Below, piece after piece: positions 53,480-61,888 of a DNA stretch of 64,000 nucleotides; within the stretch, counting starts at the first letter, position 1, and every line of letters starts with the position of its first letter. The notes beneath the pieces were generated by a model. It ran no database searches, had not been told where the DNA came from, and saw only the letters and a list, made by a program, of their open reading frames with translations. The translations under genes and the position numbers were made by a program. The stretch is taken from positions 248,001 to 312,000 of the forward strand of contig NZ_JAJTWU010000009.1 of NCBI RefSeq assembly GCF_021353265.1, written 5' to 3'. Source of the stretch: Pelomonas cellulosilytica. GTDB taxonomy: Bacteria; Pseudomonadota; Gammaproteobacteria; Burkholderiales; Burkholderiaceae_C.

Positions 53480-53483
53480 ACAT

Positions 53484-53873
53484 ATGACTTGGCTTGATGA
53501 CGTGAAGTGGGATGACCGGGGCCTGGTGCCCGTCATCGCGCAGGAGCAGGGCACGGGCGACGTGCTGATGTTCGCGTGGATGAACCGCGAGGCGCTCAAC
53601 GCTACCGCCGAGCGCGGCCAGGCCGTCTACTGGAGCCGTTCGCGCAACAAGCTGTGGCACAAGGGCGAGGAGAGCGGCCACTTCCAGCAGGTGCACGCCA
53701 TCCGCATGGACTGCGACAACGACGTCGTGCTGCTGACCGTCACGCAGCTCGGGCACGATCCCGGCATCGCCTGCCACACGGGCCGGCACAGCTGCTTCTT
53801 CCAGAAGCTGGAGAACGGCGTCTGGAGCACCACCGAACCGGTGCTGAAGGACGCGCACAAGATCTATGAGTGA
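53484..53873 (+). CDS. hisI: Phosphoribosyl-AMP cyclohydrolase
   Basis: The product has 129 residues. HisI opens the purine ring of PR-AMP, the third step of histidine synthesis. Motifs: [37 protein letters not shown] (metal site) and [12 protein letters not shown] with the zinc Cys. The hisE gene overlaps its end by 8 bases. The rest of the his operon is not in the window, which differs from bacteria where hisF precedes hisI. Confidence 0.96.
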   Translation: MTWLDDVKWDDRGLVPVIAQEQGTGDVLMFAWMNREALNATAERGQAVYWSRSRNKLWHKGEESGHFQQVHAIRMDCDNDVVLLTVTQLGHDPGIACHTGRHSCFFQKLENGVWSTTEPVLKDAHKIYE

Positions 53874-54192
53874 CGACATCCTCCGCCGCGTCGGTGCGGT
53901 CATCGAATCCCGCAAGGGCGCCGACCCTTCCGCCAGTTACGTCGCCAAGTTGTTCGACAAGGGCCTGGACGCCATCCTGAAGAAGGTCGGCGAGGAAGCC
54001 ACCGAGACCGTTATGGCCGCCAAGGATGGCGACCCGAAGAAGGTCGTCTACGAGGTCGCCGACCTGTGGTTCCACAGCATGGTGGCACTGGCCCATTTCG
54101 GCCTGAAGCCCGAGGACGTGCTGGCCGAGCTGGCCCGCCGCGAAGGCCTGTCCGGCCTCGCTGAATTCGCCCAACGAGGAAGCACCCGATGA
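53866..54192 (+). CDS. hisE: Phosphoribosyl-ATP diphosphatase
   Basis: The product has 108 residues. HisE removes pyrophosphate from PR-ATP. The MazG-like helical signature is [20 protein letters not shown], then [18 protein letters not shown]. The gene overlaps hisI and hisI is a separate polypeptide, unlike the HisIE fusion of E. coli. The HIT gene overlaps its stop (ATGA). Confidence 0.95.
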   Translation: MSDDILRRVGAVIESRKGADPSASYVAKLFDKGLDAILKKVGEEATETVMAAKDGDPKKVVYEVADLWFHSMVALAHFGLKPEDVLAELARREGLSGLAEFAQRGSTR

Positions 54193-54536
54193 GCGCAGAT
54201 CCGAACTGCATCTTCTGCAAGATCGTCGCCGGCCAGATCCCCAGCAAGAAGGTCTACGAGGACGAGGAACTGCTCGCCTTCCACGACATTCATCCCTGGG
54301 CGCCGGTGCACGTGCTCATCATCCCCAAGCGCCACATCGCGTCGATGGCCGAGGTGACCGAGGCCGATGCGGCCTTGCTCGGCCGGATGACCACGCTGGG
54401 CCCGCGGTTGATGAAGGAACTGGGTGTCACCAACGGTTTCCGCCACATCATTAACACCGGGGCCGACGGCGGGCAGGAGGTGTTCCACCTGCACCTGCAT
54501 GTGATGGGCGGTCCACGCCCGTGGTTGAAAGGCTGA
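54189..54536 (+). CDS. HIT-family protein, HinT-like
   Basis: The product has 115 residues. N-terminal zinc-type CIFCKIVAG, then the HIT motif HLHLHVMGG at the C-terminus. HinT proteins hydrolyse adenosine 5'-phosphoramidates; the cellular role is unclear. Translation is coupled to hisE (overlap). The hisE-HIT-tatA order is conserved in Burkholderiales. Confidence 0.94.
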   Translation: MSADPNCIFCKIVAGQIPSKKVYEDEELLAFHDIHPWAPVHVLIIPKRHIASMAEVTEADAALLGRMTTLGPRLMKELGVTNGFRHIINTGADGGQEVFHLHLHVMGGPRPWLKG

Positions 54537-54600
54537 GCCTCGCCCCCAGCTAACGTCGGCGTGTGACGCCACGATGGCAAGGGCCGCGCGGCCCCTCACC

Positions 54601-54606
54601 TAGAAT
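54601..54606 (+). promoter_or_regulatory. Putative -10 box upstream of tatA
   Basis: TAGAAT lies 28 bases before the tatA ATG, with an AAGGAG ribosome site in between, so tatA would have an ordinary leader. No clear -35 at 16-18 bases. Included because the same hexamer is the -10 candidate of tldD and argB. Confidence 0.3.
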
Positions 54607-54634
54607 TTGAGCCAGTCCACAAGGAGTACACATC

Positions 54635-54868
54635 ATGGGTTCATTCAGCATCTGGCACTGGCTGATCGTCCTGGTCGTCGTCATCGCGATCTTCGGCACC
54701 AAGAAGCTGCGCAACGTCGGTTCCGACCTCGGCGCCGCCGTCAAGGGTTTCAAGGACGGCATGAAGGATGGTTCGACCGACGCACCGGTCGCACCGGCGC
54801 AGCAGGTCACGGCCAACAAGGTCAACGACCCCAACACCGTCGACGTCGACGCCAAGACCAAGTCCTGA
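54635..54868 (+). CDS. tatA: Sec-independent translocase subunit TatA
   Basis: The product has 77 residues: one N-terminal helix ([20 protein letters not shown]), the FGTKKL hinge, then an amphipathic helix ([19 protein letters not shown]) and an acidic, disordered tail. TatA oligomers form the passage for folded proteins. AAGGAG lies well before the ATG. tatB follows 12 bases later. Confidence 0.95.
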   Translation: MGSFSIWHWLIVLVVVIAIFGTKKLRNVGSDLGAAVKGFKDGMKDGSTDAPVAPAQQVTANKVNDPNTVDVDAKTKS

Positions 54869-54880
54869 ATCTGACGACTA

Positions 54881-55357
54881 GTGCTTGATTTCGGCTTTGA
54901 CAAGCTCGCGCTGATCGGCGCGGTGGCGTTGATCGTCATCGGCCCCGAGAAGCTGCCTCGTGTCGCCCGCACGGTGGGTACCTTGCTGGGCAAGGCGCAG
55001 CGCTACGTCGCCGACGTGAAGGCCGAGGTGAACCGGTCCATTGAGCTGGAGGAACTCCAGAAGATGAAGACCCAGTTCCAGACGGCCGTCAACGACGTGG
55101 AGCAGAGCGTGCGCCAGGAGGTCGACTCCGCGACGCAGGCGTTGAACCAGACCTGGGGCGACGTGAGCGGCGAGGGCGCATCCTATGAATCCGGGCTACC
55201 GGCGCCGCAGCCCGAGTACCGCCATCCGAAGAAGAACTGGCGGCTCAAGCGCGGCGCCACGCCGCTATGGTTCAAGCAGAAGGCCGGCGTGCGCCGCCAC
55301 ACCCAGTCCGGCGCCGCCCGTGTGGCCCGCTTCCGCCCTCCCGGCACGAGGACATGA
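54881..55357 (+). CDS. tatB: Sec-independent translocase subunit TatB
   Basis: The product has 158 residues with a GTG start. The N-terminal helix is [30 protein letters not shown] (pieces: [15 protein letters not shown] and [13 protein letters not shown]). A long amphipathic helix with [21 protein letters not shown] follows, then a Pro/Arg/His-rich tail ([12 protein letters not shown]). TatB with TatC recognises twin-arginine signal peptides. The basic tail is longer than in E. coli but common in this group. tatC overlaps its stop. Confidence 0.94.
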   Translation: MLDFGFDKLALIGAVALIVIGPEKLPRVARTVGTLLGKAQRYVADVKAEVNRSIELEELQKMKTQFQTAVNDVEQSVRQEVDSATQALNQTWGDVSGEGASYESGLPAPQPEYRHPKKNWRLKRGATPLWFKQKAGVRRHTQSGAARVARFRPPGTRT

Positions 55358-56123
55358 GCTCCTTCCAGAACCCTGACCACGACGAACTGGCCGGCACCGA
55401 GCAGCCCTTCGTCGCCCACCTGATGGAGCTACGCGACCGGCTTTTGCGCGCCGTCGTCGCCGTCGCCGTCTGCTTCGGTGTGCTCGCCCTCTACCCTGGC
55501 CCCGGCGCGCTGTACGACCTGCTGGCGCAGCCGCTGGTCTCGCACCTGCCAGAGGGCACCAAGCTCATCGCGACCAATGTCATCGCGCCGTTCTTCGTGC
55601 CGCTGAAGATCACGCTGCTGGCCGGCTTCCTGCTGGCGCTGCCGGTGGTGCTCTACCAGGCCTGGGCCTTCGTCGCGCCGGGCCTGTACTCGCACGAGAA
55701 GCGGCTGGTGCTGCCGCTGGTGGTGTCGAGCACGCTGCTGTTCTTTGCCGGCGTCGCGTTCTGCTATTTCTTCGTCTTCGGCCAGGTCTTCAAGTTCATC
55801 CAGAGCTTCGCGCCCAAGAGCATCACGGCGGCGCCGGATATCGAGGCCTACCTGGGCTTCGTCATGAACATGTTCATCGCGTTCGGCGCGGCCTTCGAGG
55901 TGCCGGTCATCGTCGTCGTGCTGGCCCGCATCGGCGTCGTGTCGGTGGAGAAGCTGCGCGAATGGCGCGGCTACTTCATCGTCGTGGCGTTCATCGTCGC
56001 GGCCGTCATCACGCCGCCGGACATCGTCTCGCAGCTGGCGCTGGCCATCCCCATGTGCCTGCTCTACGAGCTGGGCCTGTTTGCGGCCACCTACTTCATC
56101 CGCAGCACCAAGGCGCCTGAGGA

Positions 56124-56148
<25 letters not shown>
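55354..56148 (+). CDS. tatC: Sec-independent translocase subunit TatC
   Basis: The product has 264 residues with six membrane helices. Conserved pieces: [15 protein letters not shown] (residues ~20-34, signal-peptide site), [12 protein letters not shown] with the critical Glu, and [19 protein letters not shown]. The ATG at 55354 is the one overlapping the tatB stop codon; a longer frame lies in the other gene. Its 3' end overlaps the convergent Do-type protease gene by 25 bases. Confidence 0.96.
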
Positions 56149-57302
<1,154 letters not shown>

Positions 57303-57319
57303 CCGTTCACCTCACACCC

Positions 57320-58066
57320 ATGACCGATCGCGCCGCGCTGGAACGCCAGCTCAACCAGTGGCTGGAGCCCGCCCGCTTCAAGGATTATGGGCCGAACGGT
57401 CTGCAGGTCGAGGGTCGTGCCGACGTGCGCCACCTCGTCTGTGGTGTCACCGCCAGCCTGGCGCTGATCGATGCCGCCATCGCGGCCGGGGCTGATGCCA
57501 TCCTCGTGCACCACGGCCTGTTCTGGCGCGGCCAAGACGGCCGCGTGACGGGCTGGATGAAGCAGCGGCTGGCCCGGCTGCTGCGGCACGACGTCAGCCT
57601 GTTCGCGTACCACCTGCCGCTGGACGCGCATCCGGCGCTGGGCAACAACGCTCAGCTCGGCGCGCGGTTGGGCTGGACGGCCGATGGCCGCTTCGGTGAC
57701 CAGGACCTCGGCTTCACCGCGGCCGTCGAGCCGACCGACCTGCCGGCGCTCACGGTGCGGCTGCAGCAGGCGCTGGGTCGTGCGGTGACGGCGGTGCCGG
57801 GCGACGGTCGGCCGCTGCGCCGCGTGGCCTGGTGCAGCGGCGGCGCGCAGGGGTATTTCGAGTCGGCCATCGCGGCCGGGGCGGATGTCTTTGTCACCGG
57901 CGAGATCTCCGAGCCGCAGGCGCACTACGCCCGCGAGACCGGTGTGGCGTTCATCGCCGCAGGCCACCACGCCACCGAGCGCTACGGCGTGCAGGCCGTG
58001 GGCGCCCAGGTGGCGCAGGACCTGGGGCTGTCCTGGCAGTTCATCGACATCGACAACCCGGCCTGA
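57320..58066 (+). CDS. NIF3-like dinuclear metal centre protein
   Basis: The product has 248 residues. Motifs DYGPNGLQVEG, ADAILVHHGLFW, LFAYHLPLDAHPALGNNAQL, and C-terminal VTGEISEPQAHYARE with ...AGHHATERYG match the family, which binds two metals via His and Asp/Glu and forms a hexameric ring (YbgI). Function is uncertain; GTP cyclohydrolase activity was claimed for some. Its place next to the Do protease and tat genes is common in betaproteobacteria. Confidence 0.93.
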   Translation: MTDRAALERQLNQWLEPARFKDYGPNGLQVEGRADVRHLVCGVTASLALIDAAIAAGADAILVHHGLFWRGQDGRVTGWMKQRLARLLRHDVSLFAYHLPLDAHPALGNNAQLGARLGWTADGRFGDQDLGFTAAVEPTDLPALTVRLQQALGRAVTAVPGDGRPLRRVAWCSGGAQGYFESAIAAGADVFVTGEISEPQAHYARETGVAFIAAGHHATERYGVQAVGAQVAQDLGLSWQFIDIDNPA

Positions 58067-58076
58067 GGTAGCCGCG

Positions 58077-58994
58077 TCAGGCCCGCGCCAGCGCGAAGTC
58101 CACGGCCGCCTTGACGGCGATGACCTGTGCCAGCGTGCATTGCTCGGGCGTGGCGAGGGGGCTGTCGGGGTAGACCTCGGTCGTCGTCGCGAAGCGGGCG
58201 CCCGTGATGGCCGCGCACAGCTGCCAGCGGCTGACCGGGAACTCGATAACGCCAGGCGATTGCAGCGGCGACTCGTTGATCTGGCCGTTGGCATCCGGCG
58301 CAGCGATGTGGGTCACCTGCGCGACCGCGTTGATGACGGCGCGCTGGAACTCGGGCTGGGGGTGGTCGATGTCGTCGACGAGATAGAAGCCGTCCTGGAT
58401 CTCGCCGGGCGCGAAGGGCTGGCCGTCGCGTGCCGCCAGTGCGGGGCGGAACTCGGATTCGTCGGTGTCGGTCGTCTCGTGCAGGTCGATGTGCATCAGC
58501 ACGCGGCCGTGCAGCGGGGCCAGCAGCGCGACGAGCGCGGCCGACTCGCCGGCCGGGCTGCCGGCGCGGAAGTTGCGGTTCGGGTCCAGCGCATCGAAAT
58601 TCCAGCGCTGAACGCGTTCATAGGCCCAGGGACTGACGCAGGGCACGACCAGCAGGTTGGCGCGGCCGGCGGTGGCGTGGCCGTGCTCGCGCACGTAGCG
58701 CAGCGCGCCGTGCACGCCGCTGGTCTCATAGCCGTGCACGCCGCCCGTGACGACGAGGGTAGGCAGCTCGTCGCGCCAGTCGCGGCTGCGTACGGCCAGC
58801 AGCGGGAACCGCTCGCCGTCGTAGTGCAGCGCGCCGTACTCGCTGACGTCGAAGTCGTTGCGGAGCGTGTCGATGGCCGCGACGACGTCCTGCGCGTGGC
58901 TGCGTTGCCGCACCAGCCGCGCCCGCCACGCGCGCACGTCCGCCTCGCCCCAAGGCTGGCCGGGCGTGCCGACCGGGTAGAAGGCGGGGCTCAT
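58077..58994 (-). CDS. M14 family metallocarboxypeptidase-like protein
   Basis: The product has 305 residues without a clear signal peptide. Zinc site: H-x-x-E in GGVHGYETSG (~90-99) and the third His in LMHIDLHETTDTD. FNFDALDPNRNF-like text (NFDALDPNRNFRAG) is typical of M14 proteins related to succinylglutamate desuccinylase / aspartoacylase. Substrate unknown. Its ATG overlaps the stop of the DUF885 peptidase gene (ATGA), so the two act in one transcript. Confidence 0.82.
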   Translation of the reverse strand: MSPAFYPVGTPGQPWGEADVRAWRARLVRQRSHAQDVVAAIDTLRNDFDVSEYGALHYDGERFPLLAVRSRDWRDELPTLVVTGGVHGYETSGVHGALRYVREHGHATAGRANLLVVPCVSPWAYERVQRWNFDALDPNRNFRAGSPAGESAALVALLAPLHGRVLMHIDLHETTDTDESEFRPALAARDGQPFAPGEIQDGFYLVDDIDHPQPEFQRAVINAVAQVTHIAAPDANGQINESPLQSPGVIEFPVSRWQLCAAITGARFATTTEVYPDSPLATPEQCTLAQVIAVKAAVDFALARA

Positions 58995-60790
58995 GCGCGC
59001 GCCTTCTCGCTGGCGATCCAGCCGTCGATGCGCTGCTCCAGCAGTGGCAGCGGCATGGCGCCCTGGTCGATGACGGCGTTGTGGAAGCGGCGCTGATCGA
59101 AGCGGGCGCCGAGGGCGGCTTCGGCGCGGGCGCGCAGCTCAAGGATCTTCAGCTCGCCCATCATGTAGCTCAACGCCTGGCCGGGCAGCGATGTGTAGCG
59201 GTCCACCTCGGCGGCCATGAAGACGGGGTCGTGCCCGGTCTGCTCGATCATGTAGGCGATGGCCTGGTCGCGGCTCCAGCCCTGCGCGTGCAGGCCGGTG
59301 TCCACCACGAGCCGGGCGGCGCGGAACATCTGTCCCTGCAGGTGGCCGAAGCGGGTGTAGGGGTCGCGGTACAGGCCGATCTGCGGGCCTAGCGTCTCGG
59401 CATACAGCCCCCAGCCTTCGCTAAAGACCGAGTACTGCGACTGGCGGCGGAACTTCGGCAATTCGCCCAGCTCCACCTGGCGGGAGATCTGCAGGTGGTG
59501 GCCCGGCACGGTCTCGTGGGCGACGAGCGTCTCCATGGCCCATTTGGGCCGGCGCTTGAAGGCAATCGCATTGGCGTTGAACCAGCCGGGTGTCGTGCCG
59601 TCCAGCGACGGGCCGTTGTAGTTGTCTGCCGCGCCCTCGCCGGTGTAGGCCGGCATGCCGCGGATGCCGTAGGTCGAACGCGGCAGCTGGGCGAACAGCT
59701 TGGGCAGCTCAGGGTCGATGCGCTTGGCAATGGCGCGGTAGCCGTCCAGCAGTTCTTCGCCGCTTTGGTTGAAGAACTTCGGGTCGCTGTAGAGGAACTT
59801 CTTGAAGGCCGCGAGGTCACCGTCGAATCCGGCCTCGGCCTTGGTTTTCTCCATCTCGGCGCTCAGCCGGGCGACCTCGCGCAGCCCCACAGCGTGGATG
59901 TGGGCGGCCGACAGTGGGAGCGTCACGTTGCGCAGGATCAGCGCCTCGTAGACCTTGTCGCCGCCCGGGTAGCTCGACAGCGAGCCGCTCTCAGGCGCCC
60001 TGGGGAGCAGCTCGTCCTTCATGACCGCCAGCAGCCTGCGCTGGGCGGGGTAGAAGTGCTCGCGCAGCGCCGCCCGACCCTCGTCCTGCAGGCCCGTGCG
60101 GGCGCTAGCGGCGACTGTCATGCGGTTGAAGGGTTCGTAGACCGGGCTCCGGGTCACGTTGTCCGGCAGTTGGCCCTCCGCCTGGGCTATGGCTCGCACC
60201 AGCACCGGCCGGGCCGTGACCCAACCCAGCGCGAGGCCCCGGCGCAGGATGGCGATCTCCTGGTCTACCCGCGCCGGGTAGGCCGCGAGCCGGGCCAGCC
60301 ATTGCCGCACCTGTGTCTCGTCGTTGACGGGCACGTTGCGCGCGAAGCCCGCCAGTGCCGACTGCGCGCCGTACAGCGTGCCCAGCGTCAGCGTGCGCCA
60401 GCCGGCGAAGCCTTGCATCGCGACATCCTGCTCGTAGCGGTGCATGAACAGCGCGAGCGACACGCGGTCGGTCTCGTCGAGCGTGCTGGCATCGATGGTG
60501 CGGGCGCGTGCCAGCATGTTCCGGGCGAAGGCGTCGCGCGCCGCGAGAGCAGCCGGCGAGCGGTCGGCGAGCTTGTCGTTGTAGCGCAGGTCGCCGCGCA
60601 ACGATGCTCCTTCGGGCGCTGCACGGGCCTCGGTCTCCCAGGCTTCATCGAACAGCGCGTGCAGCGCCTCGCGCGTGCGCACAGCGGCGTCCGTGGCCGC
60701 GGCGGTGGTGGTGGGTGGGGCCGGCGGGGTGGCGGCCAGTGAGGTCAGCTGCAGGCCCGCGATGAGGGCGGCGACAAGGGTCTTGTGCAA
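58991..60790 (-). CDS. DUF885 family metalloprotein, probable peptidase
   Basis: The product has 599 residues when begun at a TTG (60790), which follows GGAGAAC at good spacing; no ATG gives a sensible signal peptide. The signal peptide reads LVAALIAGLQLTSLA. The catalytic-like motif is HETVPGHHLQ, a gluzincin variant of HExxH, with a downstream EGWGLYAETLG that carries a further Glu. DUF885 proteins are large helical periplasmic or lipoprotein peptidases with unknown substrate. It precedes the M14 gene with a 4-base overlap. Confidence 0.85.
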   Translation of the reverse strand: MHKTLVAALIAGLQLTSLAATPPAPPTTTAAATDAAVRTREALHALFDEAWETEARAAPEGASLRGDLRYNDKLADRSPAALAARDAFARNMLARARTIDASTLDETDRVSLALFMHRYEQDVAMQGFAGWRTLTLGTLYGAQSALAGFARNVPVNDETQVRQWLARLAAYPARVDQEIAILRRGLALGWVTARPVLVRAIAQAEGQLPDNVTRSPVYEPFNRMTVAASARTGLQDEGRAALREHFYPAQRRLLAVMKDELLPRAPESGSLSSYPGGDKVYEALILRNVTLPLSAAHIHAVGLREVARLSAEMEKTKAEAGFDGDLAAFKKFLYSDPKFFNQSGEELLDGYRAIAKRIDPELPKLFAQLPRSTYGIRGMPAYTGEGAADNYNGPSLDGTTPGWFNANAIAFKRRPKWAMETLVAHETVPGHHLQISRQVELGELPKFRRQSQYSVFSEGWGLYAETLGPQIGLYRDPYTRFGHLQGQMFRAARLVVDTGLHAQGWSRDQAIAYMIEQTGHDPVFMAAEVDRYTSLPGQALSYMMGELKILELRARAEAALGARFDQRRFHNAVIDQGAMPLPLLEQRIDGWIASEKARA

Positions 60791-60862
60791 GAAGTTCTCC
60801 AGGGCTGGATGAGCCGGTCGGCAGTCTGCCAGCCCGCCGCGCCCGTGATGGAAGAATGCCGC

Positions 60863-61888
60863 ATGACGCTGGAAAACTTCCCGGCCGCGGACGCGGTTCA
60901 CCCGGTTCCCCTCGTCGTCACCATGGGTGACGCCTGCGGTATCGGCCCGGAGATCATCGCCAGGCTCTGGCAGCGCGACACGTCGCGCGATGCGGTTGTC
61001 GTCGGCGATCCGGCCGTTCTGCGCCGGGCCGTCGCCTGCGTGGGCGGCGGGCTCGCGGTCGCGGTGCTGCAGGGGCTGCATGAGCTGCACCGCGTGCCGC
61101 CACGCTGCCTGCCGGTCTGGCGGCCTGAAGGCCTGCCGGCCGGTCTGGTCGATGCGCCGCTCGGTCGGGTCGATGCTCGGGCCGGCGCCGCGGCGGCGCG
61201 TTGCATCGAGGCCGCCGTGGCCGAGGTGCAGGCCGGCCGTGCGCGGGCCGTTGTCACGTCGCCCATCCACAAGGAGGCGCTGCACGCCGCGGGCTCGCCC
61301 TATCCGGGCCACACCGAGATGCTGCAGGCGCTTGCCGGCGGCGTGCCGGTGCGCATGATGCTGGCCAACGAGGAGCTGCGCACGGTGCTCGTCACCATCC
61401 ACTGCGCGCTGCGCGACGCGATCGAGCGCGTGACGCGGCAGAACGTGCTGGAGACGCTGCGCATCACCGGTGCGGCGCTGAGGCGCATGGGTGTGGCGGC
61501 GCCACGCATCGCCGTGGCCGGGCTCAATCCGCATGCGGGTGAGGGCGGGCTGTTCGGCGACGAGGAGATCCGCCACATCGCGCCGGCCATCGCCGATGCG
61601 CGTGCCGAGGGCTGGGATGCCAGCGGGCCTTACGCGCCGGACACTGTCTTCATGCGCGCGCGGCGCGGCGAGTTCGATGTGGTCGTCGCGATGACGCACG
61701 ACCACGGGCTCATTCCGGTCAAGTACCTCGGCGTGGAGCAGGGCGTCAACGTGACGCTGGGCCTGCCCTTCGTGCGGACCAGCCCCGACCACGGCACGGC
61801 GTTCGACATCGCGGGCCGCGGCGTGGCCGATCCGGCCAGCCTGGGGGCGGCGCTCGCGATGGCGCGGCGCCTTACCGGGCCGGCGTAG
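60863..61888 (+). CDS. pdxA: 4-hydroxythreonine-4-phosphate dehydrogenase
   Basis: The product has 341 residues. PdxA oxidises 4-phosphohydroxy-L-threonine in vitamin B6 synthesis. Motifs: VTMGDACGIGPEI at the N-terminus, then GHTEMLQALAGG, TIHCALRDAI, GLNPHAGEGG and DFVVAMTHDHGLIP-like text (VVVAMTHDHGLIPVK), with the metal His residues. The ATG at 60863 has GGAAG upstream; one 5 codons earlier is possible. The 3' end overlaps the convergent DUF1631 gene by 17 bases. pdxJ is not near. Confidence 0.93.
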   Translation: MTLENFPAADAVHPVPLVVTMGDACGIGPEIIARLWQRDTSRDAVVVGDPAVLRRAVACVGGGLAVAVLQGLHELHRVPPRCLPVWRPEGLPAGLVDAPLGRVDARAGAAAARCIEAAVAEVQAGRARAVVTSPIHKEALHAAGSPYPGHTEMLQALAGGVPVRMMLANEELRTVLVTIHCALRDAIERVTRQNVLETLRITGAALRRMGVAAPRIAVAGLNPHAGEGGLFGDEEIRHIAPAIADARAEGWDASGPYAPDTVFMRARRGEFDVVVAMTHDHGLIPVKYLGVEQGVNVTLGLPFVRTSPDHGTAFDIAGRGVADPASLGAALAMARRLTGPA

